DNA from: an uncultured Porphyromonadaceae bacterium
GTDB lineage: Bacteria; Bacteroidota; Bacteroidia; Bacteroidales; Coprobacteraceae
NCBI GenBank assembly: GCA_900545915.1
Contig: URAV01000001.1
Location: forward strand, 62,001-126,000
Length of the DNA: 64,000 nt
Direction: 5' to 3'
In this document: positions 24,549 to 33,811 of the stretch, in pieces
Numbering within the stretch: position 1 is the first letter of the stretch
How the letters are laid out: every line of letters begins with the position of its first letter
Program-made: the position numbers and the translations under genes
The notes under the pieces: generated by a model
Database searches by the model: none
What the model was told of the DNA's origin: nothing
Seen by the model: only the letters and a program-made list of their open reading frames with translations

Positions 24549-26957
24549 ATGAAATATATGGATACTCGTAAACGGGTTTCCTGCGGATTATCAGTTTTCC
24601 GCAAGATCAAAGGTCTGTTCGTTACAGGATGGAAACGTTACAAATCATTATACCGGAAGTCTCCGTGGTATAAGAAAATCGCGCAAATAATACTGACCTT
24701 TATCTTATTGTTCATTTTCTACCTGTTTCTGGTAGATATTAATTTTCTTTGGTTGTTCGGAAAGTCTCCCGGACTTGCAAGCATCAACCATCCTCAGCAA
24801 AACATTGCATCCGAGATTTACAGCGCAGACAGCAAACTGATCGGAAAATATTTTAGGGAAAACCGTACACCCGTCAAATATGAAGAGATCTCTCCGATAA
24901 TCATCAATACTCTTATCTCGACCGAAGACGAACGTTTCTATAAGCATTTCGGAGTCGATATACAAGGAGTTTTCGCTGCCGTGAAAGACATGACACATGG
25001 CAAGGCACGAGGTGCCAGCACCATCACTCAACAACTGGTAAAAAACATGTTTAAAGTCCGTTCGCAATATTCTACCGGACTTTTAGGATATATTCCGGGA
25101 GTAAAACTCTTGATTATGAAATCGAAAGAATGGATCACCGCAATCAAAATAGAGATGTTCTATACCAAGCAGGAGATACTGACCATGTATTTCAATACCG
25201 TCGATTTCGGCAGCAATGCCTACGGTATAAAAACAGCATGCAAAACCTACTTCAATACGACACCTAAAGATATTACTTATGAACAGGCCGCTACACTTAT
25301 CGGACTGTTAAAAGCGACCACAACCTATAATCCCCACGTGAATCCTAAAAACAGCCTGAAACGCAGAAATGTAGTACTTGACAATTTACAGGCTCATAAG
25401 ATAATAACAAAATCACAATGCGACTCTTTAAAACAACTTCCCATACGGCTTCATTACAACATGGAGTCGAATTATAACGGATCTGCTCTTTACTTCAGAG
25501 AAGCTGTCGCAGAATCTCTGAAAGAATGGTGCAAAGACAATGACATCGACCTCTATTCAGATGGGTTAAAGATATATACGACTATCGATACTCGCATGCA
25601 GGCGTATGCCGAAGAGGCCGTAAACAAACAGATGCGTATCGTTCAGAGAAATTTTGATAATCACTGGGGAAAAATAAATCCTTGGCAAGATAGGAATCAT
25701 AAAGAAATCCCCGATTTCATAGAAAATCTGGCCCGAAAAACCTCAGCTTACAAAATTTTGGAAGAGAAGTTCCCGAACGATCCGGATTCTGTCACTCTCT
25801 ATTTGAATAAACCTCATAAGTTGAAAGTTTTCGATTATCGACTCGGACGTAAAGATACGACATTCAGCACAATGGATTCGATCCGTTATATGGAACGCTT
25901 TATGCATTGCGGATTTGTTGCGATAGAGCCGCAAACCGGTGAAGTAAAAGCATGGGTGGGAGACATCGATTTCGATTCTTGGAAATATGACAAAGTTCTG
26001 TCAAAGCGCCAACCCGGATCTACATTCAAACTTTTCGTATATAGCGAAGGCTTCAATAAAGGTCTTTCTCCTTGTGACGAACGCATCGACCAATATATAG
26101 AATGGGACGTACTCGAAGACGGCAAACCGGCTAAATGGATACCTCACAACGCAAACGGTATTTACACGGGTGATACGATGACTCTGAAAGCTGCTTTTGC
26201 CCGTTCTATCAATACGATAGCTGTGCAGATAGCCAGGGAAGCCGGAATCCCCAATATTATAAAAACAGCTCATGCTATGGGTATAAAAACTCCGTTGAAC
26301 GAAACACCGGCCGTTTCACTGGGGGCTTCGGACGTATCGTTATTGGAACTGGTAAACGCTTACGGAACTGTTATAAATGACGGTATGGTACACGATCCGG
26401 TTATGGTGACACGCATCGAAGATAAAAACGGGAAAATCATTTATCGCCATAAACAAGAACAAAAACAGGCATTACCTTATGAAACAGCTTTCCTTATGAC
26501 ACAAATGCTTATGGCCGGGCTTACCGAGCCGATGGGAACTTCTCAAGCACTTTGGGGATATGATCTTTTTCGATACAATACCGATTTCGGCGGAAAAACA
26601 GGAACTTCGTCTAATCATTCCGATGCATGGTTTGTGGGAGTAACACCGAATCTTGTGGGAGGTTGTTGGGTCGGAGGCGAACACCGCAGTATCCATTTCC
26701 GTACGGGAGCACTCGGACAAGGTAGCAGAACCGCATTACCGGTATTCGGATATTTCATGGAAAAAGTTCTTGCCGATGACAGCCTGTCAAAATATCGGGC
26801 ACGTTTCCCGAATCCGAAACAAACCATCTCCCGGTCATATCAGTGCCGAACTCCTTATCCCCCGATAGAGCCGGACTCTATGGATATGGCAACAGACAGC
26901 ATAGCCGTAAGTACAGATAGGTATATAGATAAAGATAGTCTCGTTTCCGAAAAATAA
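24549..26957 (+). CDS. Class A penicillin-binding protein 1A (transglycosylase/transpeptidase)
   Basis: 802 residues with a short basic cytoplasmic head and one membrane segment ('IILTFILLFIFYLFLV'). The GT51 domain shows 'STEDERFYKHFGVD' with catalytic Glu and 'RGASTITQQLVKNM'. The transpeptidase domain shows SxxK in 'RQPGSTFKLF' (Ser about 491), SxN in 'RSINTIAVQ' and 'GGKTGTSSNHSDAWFVG'. It polymerises and cross-links peptidoglycan at the outer face of the inner membrane. It is divergent from the GH108 muramidase operon. The C-terminal tail is short and polar. Confidence 0.95.
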   Translation: MKYMDTRKRVSCGLSVFRKIKGLFVTGWKRYKSLYRKSPWYKKIAQIILTFILLFIFYLFLVDINFLWLFGKSPGLASINHPQQNIASEIYSADSKLIGKYFRENRTPVKYEEISPIIINTLISTEDERFYKHFGVDIQGVFAAVKDMTHGKARGASTITQQLVKNMFKVRSQYSTGLLGYIPGVKLLIMKSKEWITAIKIEMFYTKQEILTMYFNTVDFGSNAYGIKTACKTYFNTTPKDITYEQAATLIGLLKATTTYNPHVNPKNSLKRRNVVLDNLQAHKIITKSQCDSLKQLPIRLHYNMESNYNGSALYFREAVAESLKEWCKDNDIDLYSDGLKIYTTIDTRMQAYAEEAVNKQMRIVQRNFDNHWGKINPWQDRNHKEIPDFIENLARKTSAYKILEEKFPNDPDSVTLYLNKPHKLKVFDYRLGRKDTTFSTMDSIRYMERFMHCGFVAIEPQTGEVKAWVGDIDFDSWKYDKVLSKRQPGSTFKLFVYSEGFNKGLSPCDERIDQYIEWDVLEDGKPAKWIPHNANGIYTGDTMTLKAAFARSINTIAVQIAREAGIPNIIKTAHAMGIKTPLNETPAVSLGASDVSLLELVNAYGTVINDGMVHDPVMVTRIEDKNGKIIYRHKQEQKQALPYETAFLMTQMLMAGLTEPMGTSQALWGYDLFRYNTDFGGKTGTSSNHSDAWFVGVTPNLVGGCWVGGEHRSIHFRTGALGQGSRTALPVFGYFMEKVLADDSLSKYRARFPNPKQTISRSYQCRTPYPPIEPDSMDMATDSIAVSTDRYIDKDSLVSEK

Positions 26958-26968
26958 AATTCGGCATA

Positions 26969-27440
26969 CTATTCGGTATCGATTTTTGCCTTTCGAGCCT
27001 GAGAGTGTTGATACCGACGCTTGATATGATACAAATATCCGTCTTTCAATAAACGTGCGCCAGTCTGTTTAAAAGAGATCGGGACTTTGCCATGAATACA
27101 CTGCTTCCAGATATTCAATACCCAATCATAATTGCATATCCGGGCTCGGTTTCCCGATTCTCCTCCTACAATCACCTGTTCTACCCATGCGCCACGCCTC
27201 AGGACGCCACCGGTCAGCATCTTCCACAAAAAAATCCGAACTGAAACAAGTGTAAACCAAAGTGCCCGGTTTTATCTTATAACTTTTATCCCGTTTTCGT
27301 CTTACAAGAAGATCGAAATCCCGGGTACGTGTTATCACCGAACTATCTTTCCCGTGTCTTTCGTCTATACGGTACACAGAACAATTCCTGCAACCTTCAC
27401 TTAGTTTGTGACAACCATGCCACGGATTCCAAGAAGCCAT
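26969..27440 (-). pseudogene. DUF5131 (phage Gp37/Gp68-like) gene broken by an internal deletion
   Basis: From a good RBS (AAGGAGG) and ATG at 27440 the frame reads the family N-terminus ('WNPWHGCHKLSEGCRNC', 'TLVYTCFSSDFFVEDADRWRPEAWRM'). Near 27205 it jumps to another frame, which gives the family C-terminus ('VEQVIVGGESGNRARICNYDWVL', 'PISFKQTGARLLKDGYLY', 'QHSQARKAKI'). The middle of the usual ~240-residue protein, roughly 80-100 codons, is absent. A single out-of-frame deletion explains both facts. Intact members are radical-SAM-like proteins of unknown role often found in phages. It is convergent with PBP1A, 11 bp from its stop. Confidence 0.8.
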
Positions 27441-27530
27441 TTGTCCTCCTTTTTCTTTGCTTGGTAAAGGTATGGAATTTTGATTCGACAAATCGATTAC
27501 AAGGCATTTTTAACTTCCGGATAAAAATAC

Positions 27531-29738
27531 TTATTTATACCATATCGAACCGGGTTTATTACCCATTTCAAACTCAAGGGTAGAACCGTTCATGATCTGT
27601 TCGTGAGTGATGTAACTTTTAGCATAAGGTTTTCCGTTCATCTTTACCGACTGTATATAGATATTTTCCCGACTTACACCTTTCGCCAATACGGTAAAGA
27701 TTTTTCCATTCGCCAAATTTATTCTTACTTCAGGAAAAAGAGGTGTCCCGATTTCATATCGACCGCTTACCGGATCGACAGGATAAAAACCCATAGCACT
27801 GAACACAAACCAAGCCGACATCTGGCCACAGTCTTCATTCCCGCACAATCCGGCAGGAGTATTCAGATACAGTTCATGCATCACTTTAGCCGCATATTCC
27901 TGAGTCTTCCACGGTTTGCCGACTTTATTATAAAGATAAACGACATGATGGCTCGGTTCGTTTCCGTGTGCATACTGCCCGATCATTCCGGTACTGAAAA
28001 TCGGTAGATTATCATCGGCATCAGGAGCATAAGTAAACATACTGTCGAGCTTTTCCGCAAAACGGTCTTTGCTCCCCAATAAACCGATCAACCCATCCAT
28101 ATCCTGCGGAACGTACCAGAAATATTGCCAAGCATTGCTCTCTGTAATATGCTCGGTATAGTCTTTTGCCGCAAAGCCGGAAATAAATTTACCTTTACTA
28201 TCTCGCGGCTGCATAAAAGATGTCTCGGGATTATATAAATTACGGAATGATTGAGAACGCTTGTAAAACCTTTCCGCAATTTCCTTTTTCCCCATTTTTT
28301 CAGCCATTCTGGCGATGCAATAATCGTCATAAGCATATTCCAAAGTCTTAGACAGTGACTCTTTTTCCATATCATACGGAATATAACCGTATTTTTTATA
28401 TAACCCGATTCCCCGATAATCGTCTCGATCGGCAGAACTTACGCAAGCTTGCAAAGCCTTCTCCGCATCAAAATCACCGATCCCTTTCAAATAAGCATCC
28501 ACAATAACCGGGACAGCATGGTAACCGATCATCATATCGGTTTCGCAACCATACAGATTCCAAAGGGGTAAACTCCCGTACTGATCATAAAATGCAAGAA
28601 ACGCCTTCACCATATCGTCAGTCCTCTCCGGCTCGGTATAAGTAAACAGCGGATGAGAGGCACGGTAGGTATCCCACAGCGAGAATGTCGAATAATTTAC
28701 CCACCCGTCCGCTTTATGTATCTTCTTGTCCGGACCGAAATAAGATCCGTCCGCATCGCTGTAAATAGTAGGAGCGATCATCGTATGGTACAAAGCCGTA
28801 TAAAATTTCACCAAATCATCCCGATCACCTCCTTTTACCTCGATTTTCGATAATTGCCTATCCCAATTTTTTTCAGCTTGTAAACGATAACGATCAAAAT
28901 TATTGTCAGGAACTTCCGCTTTAAGATTCAAGGCAGCCCCTTCCATACTGACTCCTGAAATCCCCGTATTTACCAGAATTTGTTCACCTTCTTTCGTACT
29001 AAAATCGAATCGGGCGACATAAGCAGTTCCGATCCGCCCTTCTTCCGGTGTAGAAATGGCTGTCGTATCGATATGGCAAATAGTAAAAGGTTTAGAAAAA
29101 CGGGTTTGGAAATATACCCGCTGGTCGGGAGACCATCCCCGAGAAAAACGGTATCCCCGTACCGTTACCGAATCGATCACCTCGATATACGAATCTGTTG
29201 TAAAATCCCAGTTCATCGCTTTTTTCAAATTCAGAAAAACCGCAGCTTCCGCTTCCGGAAAAGTATAGCGTTGTATTCCGCACCGTTCAGTCGCCGTCAA
29301 CTCCACATGAATGCCGTAATCTTTCAACAACACCTGATAATATCCGGCAGATACCGATTCATCGTCATGAGAAAATGAAGAATAAATTCCTAACGGCTGC
29401 GGAGCTTCCCGATAAGGCAATGTCACGGGCATGAAAGAAACATCATACAGATCTCCCGCTCCCGTTCCGGAAAGATGTGTGTGGCTGAATCCGGCAATCG
29501 TACTGTCCGGGTAAAAATAACCAGCAATGCGATCCCAACCCGGCAACCCGTTATCGGGACTGAGTTGTACCATACCGAACGGAACTTGCGCACCCGGATA
29601 AGTATTTCCCGTAAAATCCGTTCCGATCAAAGGATTTACATACTGAACATAATTGTTTTCTGTTTTCTTGGTTGAATTACATGCCGACACGAATAATAGT
29701 ATCAGAACAAACGATAAAGAAATATTTTTCAAGACCAT
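27531..29738 (-). CDS. GH92 alpha-mannosidase lipoprotein
   Basis: 735 residues, standard for GH92. The signal peptide ends in lipobox 'LFVSAC'. Family landmarks: 'YVNPLIGTDFTGNTYPGAQVPFGMVQLSPD' region, 'GFSHTHLSGTGAGDLYD', 'SLWDTYRASHPLFT', 'GNEPSHHVVYLYNKVGKPWKTQ' and 'GLCGNEDCGQMSAWFVFSAMGFYPVDP', which hold the Ca2+ ligands and the catalytic acid region. It trims alpha-linked mannose from host or yeast N-glycans at the cell surface or in the periplasm. It stands alone, without a SusC/D pair, and is divergent from the VOC gene across a repeat element. Confidence 0.95.
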   Translation of the reverse strand: MVLKNISLSFVLILLFVSACNSTKKTENNYVQYVNPLIGTDFTGNTYPGAQVPFGMVQLSPDNGLPGWDRIAGYFYPDSTIAGFSHTHLSGTGAGDLYDVSFMPVTLPYREAPQPLGIYSSFSHDDESVSAGYYQVLLKDYGIHVELTATERCGIQRYTFPEAEAAVFLNLKKAMNWDFTTDSYIEVIDSVTVRGYRFSRGWSPDQRVYFQTRFSKPFTICHIDTTAISTPEEGRIGTAYVARFDFSTKEGEQILVNTGISGVSMEGAALNLKAEVPDNNFDRYRLQAEKNWDRQLSKIEVKGGDRDDLVKFYTALYHTMIAPTIYSDADGSYFGPDKKIHKADGWVNYSTFSLWDTYRASHPLFTYTEPERTDDMVKAFLAFYDQYGSLPLWNLYGCETDMMIGYHAVPVIVDAYLKGIGDFDAEKALQACVSSADRDDYRGIGLYKKYGYIPYDMEKESLSKTLEYAYDDYCIARMAEKMGKKEIAERFYKRSQSFRNLYNPETSFMQPRDSKGKFISGFAAKDYTEHITESNAWQYFWYVPQDMDGLIGLLGSKDRFAEKLDSMFTYAPDADDNLPIFSTGMIGQYAHGNEPSHHVVYLYNKVGKPWKTQEYAAKVMHELYLNTPAGLCGNEDCGQMSAWFVFSAMGFYPVDPVSGRYEIGTPLFPEVRINLANGKIFTVLAKGVSRENIYIQSVKMNGKPYAKSYITHEQIMNGSTLEFEMGNKPGSIWYK

Positions 29739-29779
29739 TCAAAGTGTTTTAAGGTTTGCACAAATTTACTTAAAAATAC

Positions 29780-29970
29780 GAGTCTGTCTAAATTTTTTCT
29801 CATAAGAAAACATTATCGGGTCATCTTCACGTTTTCTTCCAGTTTGTTTTCCCGTTCTTGAAAAGACAGGTATTTTATATTAAGACGTTCAAAACTTAAA
29901 AATCCCTTACTCCATTATGAATTTAAAATTCTTTTTGTCTAATTTTACGAGTAAAATTTAAACAGGCTCT
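29780..29970 (+). repeat. MITE-like intergenic repeat, copy G
   Basis: A 191-bp element with a clear terminal inverted repeat: left GAGTCTGTCTAAATTTT, right the complement of AGAGCCTGTTTAAATTTT. The left half contains TTATCGGGTCATCTTCACG and TTTCTTCC, shared with other copies; the right half has diverged. It fills most of the divergent gap between the GH92 and VOC genes and ends 16 bp before the VOC start codon. Confidence 0.78.
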
Positions 29971-29986
29971 TATAAAAACAATAAAG

Positions 29987-30379
29987 ATGAAAATAGACCA
30001 TATCGCTATTTGGACAGACGACATCGAGACGATGCGTGACTTCTATCTTACCTATTTCGATGTAACCTGCGGAAATAAGTATGTAAATCCGATAAAAAAT
30101 TTCACATCCTATTTCCTATCTTTCAGAGATGGAAATGCCCGTATCGAACTGATGACAAAACCCGGAATAGAAGAAACAAACGGGAAACGGGGTTTTATCA
30201 AAGGACTTGCACATCTCTCTATCACCATCGGCTCAAAAAAAGATGTCGATAGTCTTACGGAACGCTTGAGAACAGACGGCTACACCATTGCCGGAGAACC
30301 CCGTACATCGGGCGACGGATATTATGAAAGCGCCGTTCTCGATCCTGAAGGTAATTATATCGAACTTTTGGGAGAATAA
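29987..30379 (+). CDS. VOC-superfamily (glyoxalase/bleomycin-resistance fold) protein
   Basis: 130 residues made of two beta-alpha-beta-beta-beta modules. Seen: 'KIDHIAIWTDDIETMRDFY' with the first metal His, 'ARIELMTKPG', 'HLSITIGSKKDVDSLTERL' with the second His and 'SAVLDPEGNYIELLGE' with the terminal metal Glu, so the metal site is complete. Members include lactoylglutathione lyases, dioxygenases and resistance proteins; the substrate cannot be told. It is the only gene between a repeat element and the tRNA-Ser terminator. Confidence 0.85.
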   Translation: MKIDHIAIWTDDIETMRDFYLTYFDVTCGNKYVNPIKNFTSYFLSFRDGNARIELMTKPGIEETNGKRGFIKGLAHLSITIGSKKDVDSLTERLRTDGYTIAGEPRTSGDGYYESAVLDPEGNYIELLGE

Positions 30380-30430
30380 TATATTTATTCTCCAACTCCA
30401 CGATTCTCACATGAAATACCCGAATATAAT

Positions 30431-30465
30431 AAAAAAGCAACTATAAATATAATAGCTGCTTTTTT
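30431..30465 (-). terminator. Terminator shared by tRNA-Ser and the VOC gene
   Basis: A 14-bp stem (arms 30431-30444 and 30452-30465) with A/T-runs at both ends. One position is an A-C mismatch on the plus strand but a G-U pair on the minus strand, so it works best for the tRNA transcript and can also end the VOC transcript. Confidence 0.75.
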
Positions 30466-30470
30466 ATTTG

Positions 30471-30558
30471 CGGAGGGAGGGGGATTCGAACCCCCGATAC
30501 GCTTTTGGCGTATACACGCTTTCCAGGCGTGCCTCTTCAACCACTCGAGCATCACTCC
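30471..30558 (-). tRNA. tRNA-Ser (GGA)
   Basis: 88 nt. The anticodon loop reads CTGGAAA on a CACGC/GCGTG stem, giving anticodon GGA. A long variable arm (ATACGC/GCGTAT) confirms the serine class. The T-arm GGGGG-TTCGAAT-CCCCC is perfect. CCA is not encoded. The acceptor stem GGAGTGA/TCCCTCC contains one U-C mismatch at pair 5-68. Confidence 0.95.
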
Positions 30559-30586
30559 AAGATTCTGCGAATCTTCATTTGCGGTG

Positions 30587-30594
30587 CAAAGATA
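30587..30594 (-). promoter_or_regulatory. -7 box for tRNA-Ser
   Basis: On the minus strand TATCTTTG matches TAnnTTTG exactly and lies 28 bp upstream of the mature tRNA 5' end. No TTTG is seen at the expected -33 spacing. Confidence 0.5.
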
Positions 30595-30680
30595 CTCTTT
30601 TTTCTGATTTTACAGACGATTTGTCACAAAGATTCAAACCGCATTTTATCTATTCATGTTTTTTAACGATTGATTCACCA

Positions 30681-31445
30681 CTATAATTTAAACAGAATTT
30701 CAGCATTCCGGGAAGTTCGCTCCTCAACTTCTTGATTAGAAAGACCCAATATTTCCGCAATCTTCTCTGCGGTTTTTACGATATAAGAAGGTTCGTTACG
30801 TTTCCCGCGAAACGGAACAGGAGCTAAATAAGGTGCATCCGTCTCCAATAAAATCCGGTCGACACCTATCTCCCTTATCGTTTCATCAAGACGGGCATTT
30901 TTAAAAGTCACCACACCATTGATACCGAAATAAAAATCTCCCAATTCCCGAAATATCTTTACTTGATCGGGAGTCCCGCCAAAACTGTGAAAAACACCGG
31001 TCAACGATAACGACGAAAGAGATTTTAATGCCGCAACAGTTTCGTCAAAAGCATCCCGACAATGGATTATCACAGGTATTTTTTTATTGCAAGACCAACG
31101 TACTTGTGAAGTAAAGGCATCGATCTGTTCCCTTAAAAATGTCTTGTCCCAATACAAGTCCATACCGATTTCACCCACAGCGCAATATTCTCCCCGGTCC
31201 AACTCAGCTTCAATACACGACAAATCCCGTTTATAATCTTGATTTATCGAAGTCGGGTGCAATCCCATAGCACCTTTACATAATGAAGAGTAACCGCTCA
31301 ACGTTTGTCGCAACGCACCGACAGTCTCTACATCTACATTCGGTAAAATCATACGAGTAATTCCCGATTTCTCCGCTCTATCGATTACAGCTCTGCGATC
31401 CTCATCAAATTCCTGAAGATATATATGGGTATGCGTATCTATCAT
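30681..31445 (-). CDS. TatD-family metal-dependent hydrolase (DNase-like)
   Basis: 254 residues of the TIM-barrel amidohydrolase superfamily. Metal ligands: 'MIDTHTHIY' (HxH), 'AVGEIGMDLYW' (Glu), 'IPVIIHCRDAFDET' (His), 'GVFHSFGG' (His) and 'LLETDAPYLAP' (Asp). It is likely a 3'-5' DNase or D-aminoacyl-tRNA deacylase-type housekeeping enzyme. It lies 4 bp after the polyprenyl synthase gene and is probably co-transcribed with it. Confidence 0.93.
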   Translation of the reverse strand: MIDTHTHIYLQEFDEDRRAVIDRAEKSGITRMILPNVDVETVGALRQTLSGYSSLCKGAMGLHPTSINQDYKRDLSCIEAELDRGEYCAVGEIGMDLYWDKTFLREQIDAFTSQVRWSCNKKIPVIIHCRDAFDETVAALKSLSSLSLTGVFHSFGGTPDQVKIFRELGDFYFGINGVVTFKNARLDETIREIGVDRILLETDAPYLAPVPFRGKRNEPSYIVKTAEKIAEILGLSNQEVEERTSRNAEILFKL

Positions 31446-31449
31446 AATC

Positions 31450-32424
31450 CTAATTTTCTCTCTCCATAAGCGTTGCCGAAAGTTCCAACAAGGGTTCTAT
31501 GTATTCAGGCTCTACATTTATCTCCTTTAACAGTTCGATACCTTTCCTATAATACTCCCACATCTTGTTTTCGCACAGTTCTTTTATTCCTACACGGGTA
31601 TAAATATCCGTCACACAACGAATTTTCTCATCCGCGTCATATTCCTTTGCACCAATCCATGACAGAAGATCGTCTTTGTCTTTACCTTCAGCCAACCTTA
31701 ATGCGTTAATCAACATATATGTTTTTTTATTATTGAGAATATCGCCACCTATTTTCTTACCGAACACAGCAGGATCTCCATACACATCCAGATAATCGTC
31801 TTTCAATTGAAATGCCAATCCTATATTTACACCGAACCGATACAAACGGTCGGCATCAGAGGGATGAGCTTCGGCTATTACTGCTCCTATTTTAAGCGCT
31901 CCGCCTAACAAAACGGCAGTTTTAAGCCGTATCATCTCTAAATACTCTTCTTCCGAAACGTCATCCCGACTTTCAAATTCCATATCATATTGTTGCCCCT
32001 CACAAATTTCCAAAGCTGTTTTTGAAAAAATATCGAGGACTTCTTTTCTACAAAAATCCGGAGCTTCGGACATTTGCATATAAGCCAATATCTGCATGGC
32101 ATCTCCCGATAATACGGCCGTATTTTCATTCCAAACTTTATGCACCGCAGGCTTTCCCCTTCTCACATCTGCATTATCCATTACATCGTCATGCAACAAC
32201 GTGAAATTATGAAACATCTCCAACCCTATAGCCGGAGACATGGCACGGTGATAATCAGTTCCGAACAATTCACAAGCCATCAACATCAGTACCGGACGAA
32301 TACGCTTTCCCCCCAAAGAAAGTTCATAACGTATCGGTGCATACAGATTATCGGGTTCGGAAGGATACGGAATAGCCGCCAAACCATTATTTACAGCCTT
32401 TATATACTTATCAAGGATTTCCAT
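31450..32424 (-). CDS. Polyprenyl (isoprenyl) diphosphate synthase
   Basis: 324 residues. First Asp-rich motif 'LLHDDVMDNADVRRGKPAVH', second 'LAFQLKDDYLDVYGD'; 'GGKRIRPVLMLMACEL' binds IPP. It condenses IPP with allylic diphosphates in the cytoplasm. The residues before the first motif ('GLEMFHNFTLLHDD') are bulky, which would favour a short to medium chain product, but chain length cannot be settled by eye. It is paired with the TatD gene in one transcript. Confidence 0.92.
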   Translation of the reverse strand: MEILDKYIKAVNNGLAAIPYPSEPDNLYAPIRYELSLGGKRIRPVLMLMACELFGTDYHRAMSPAIGLEMFHNFTLLHDDVMDNADVRRGKPAVHKVWNENTAVLSGDAMQILAYMQMSEAPDFCRKEVLDIFSKTALEICEGQQYDMEFESRDDVSEEEYLEMIRLKTAVLLGGALKIGAVIAEAHPSDADRLYRFGVNIGLAFQLKDDYLDVYGDPAVFGKKIGGDILNNKKTYMLINALRLAEGKDKDDLLSWIGAKEYDADEKIRCVTDIYTRVGIKELCENKMWEYYRKGIELLKEINVEPEYIEPLLELSATLMEREN

Positions 32425-32617
32425 ATAGATTTTTTAATTATAAATCACAAAGTTATCAATAAAAATGAAACGCCGAAAATGTAATAAAGGATTACATCAC
32501 GACAAAAAACAAAAAACGCTTTCTTCGAACAATTCCCCCCCGTTGCCACCATAAGACGAAAAACAACATTCTGCCGATACAACAGGAGCAGAAAAGAATA
32601 GATATAAATCGAGTATG

Positions 32618-33577
32618 TTATGACAATTTACGAATAAAGCGGCTCAAAGCATCGACCAATCCTTCCGCCAATGGCAACGAAGGATCTGCATACACTTTCA
32701 TTTGTTCTTGCGGATTCATGCTGTTACAGACCTTCAGCACATGGTTCATACCATCTATTAACAAGAGCTCGGCACGAGAATCAGCATGCTTTAGCCGTTG
32801 AGCATCCTGTACAGATACCTGGATGTCTGTTTGTCCCTGTACAATGAGTTTTGGAATTTCCAACGAAGCTATCAGCTTTTGCGGATCATAGCGATACCAA
32901 GAAATCAGGTAAGGCTGAACAGAAGGTCGAAACAAGGTCTGTAAATAAATAGGCACATCGGTCACTTCACGTCCCTCTTTCAATGAGGCATTAATGTCGG
33001 CCACCTGCTTCTGTACGGCCTCAGGAGTCATCTGTGCCGCTACTTGCGCCTCTATGATTTCATCGGCCGGACGCCCAGCTCCTGCTAATGAAACATAACC
33101 TTTTACTTTAGGATTATTCCGGCAGGCCATCAAACCGATGAGCGCACCTTCACTGTGTCCTATAACAACAACTCCCGTAAAACGTTTGTCAGCAGAAAGG
33201 AAATCTATCCACCCCTTCGCATCGGCAATATAATGTTCGAAACGAAGTTCTGATTCCTGTAAACCTGCCGCAGCACTGGATGCTACACCTCGCTTGTCGA
33301 AACGCAAAGAAGGAATACCGTTCTCAGCCAAGCCTTCGGCCAGGTATTTCAAAGAATTGTTCTTTATATTTCCCATGGTAGTATTACCGTCCATATCCGT
33401 AGGTCCCGACCCCGCTATGAGTAATGCTACAACAGAAAAAGAGACCTTATCATCAGGCAAAATCAGTCTCCCACATATAGTCCCCGTAGGAGTGTTCAAA
33501 CTCACAGCCTCTTCCTGCAAAGCAGCATGTAAAGATAAAGCAAACAAAGAGAAGAAGAGAAAAAATATCCGTTTCAT
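32618..33577 (-). CDS. Secreted alpha/beta hydrolase
   Basis: 319 residues. A Sec signal peptide is clear ('MKRIFFLFFSLFALSLHA'). 'VALLIAGSGPTDMDGN' is the oxyanion strand, 'VVIGHSEGALIG' the nucleophile elbow, 'LIVQGQTDIQV' places the Asp and 'LLIDGMNHVLK' the His. This matches the serine-aminopeptidase/dienelactone-hydrolase-like periplasmic hydrolases of Bacteroidetes. The substrate is unknown. It stands alone between the polyprenyl synthase gene and the divergent porQ. Confidence 0.85.
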   Translation of the reverse strand: MKRIFFLFFSLFALSLHAALQEEAVSLNTPTGTICGRLILPDDKVSFSVVALLIAGSGPTDMDGNTTMGNIKNNSLKYLAEGLAENGIPSLRFDKRGVASSAAAGLQESELRFEHYIADAKGWIDFLSADKRFTGVVVIGHSEGALIGLMACRNNPKVKGYVSLAGAGRPADEIIEAQVAAQMTPEAVQKQVADINASLKEGREVTDVPIYLQTLFRPSVQPYLISWYRYDPQKLIASLEIPKLIVQGQTDIQVSVQDAQRLKHADSRAELLLIDGMNHVLKVCNSMNPQEQMKVYADPSLPLAEGLVDALSRFIRKLS

Positions 33578-33788
33578 AATAATCAGAAATTGATGTTTCC
33601 TAAGTAAGTCTCAAAAATACATTTTTTCATTAGAAAAGATATATCCCGATAAGAGAAAAAAAGAGTCGTGACACATTTTCTACTATTAAAATCAAATGGA
33701 TATATACTTCTATCAAGAATTTTCCGTTATTAATATCGAAGAGTATCGTAGCTTTTCAAAAAGAGATTTTCCGAATCCTAAAAAAAAC

Positions 33789-33796
33789 GTATCTTT
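33789..33796 (+). promoter_or_regulatory. Candidate -7 box for porQ-cmk-ispH
   Basis: TATCTTTG matches TAnnTTTG. Transcription would begin close to 33803, only about 9 nt before the first ATG at 33812, so the start at 33818 or 33821 may be the one used. No well-spaced TTTG is seen upstream. Confidence 0.5.
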
Positions 33797-33811
33797 GAGC
33801 CCCGTAACACC

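Noticed and set aside
22090..27491. A prophage remnant around the GH108 and DUF5131 genes
   Set aside because: Apart from these two phage-type domains there are no structural, integrase or holin genes, and PBP1A between them is a core gene. The toxin/immunity reading fits the lipoproteins better, though a relic origin is not excluded.
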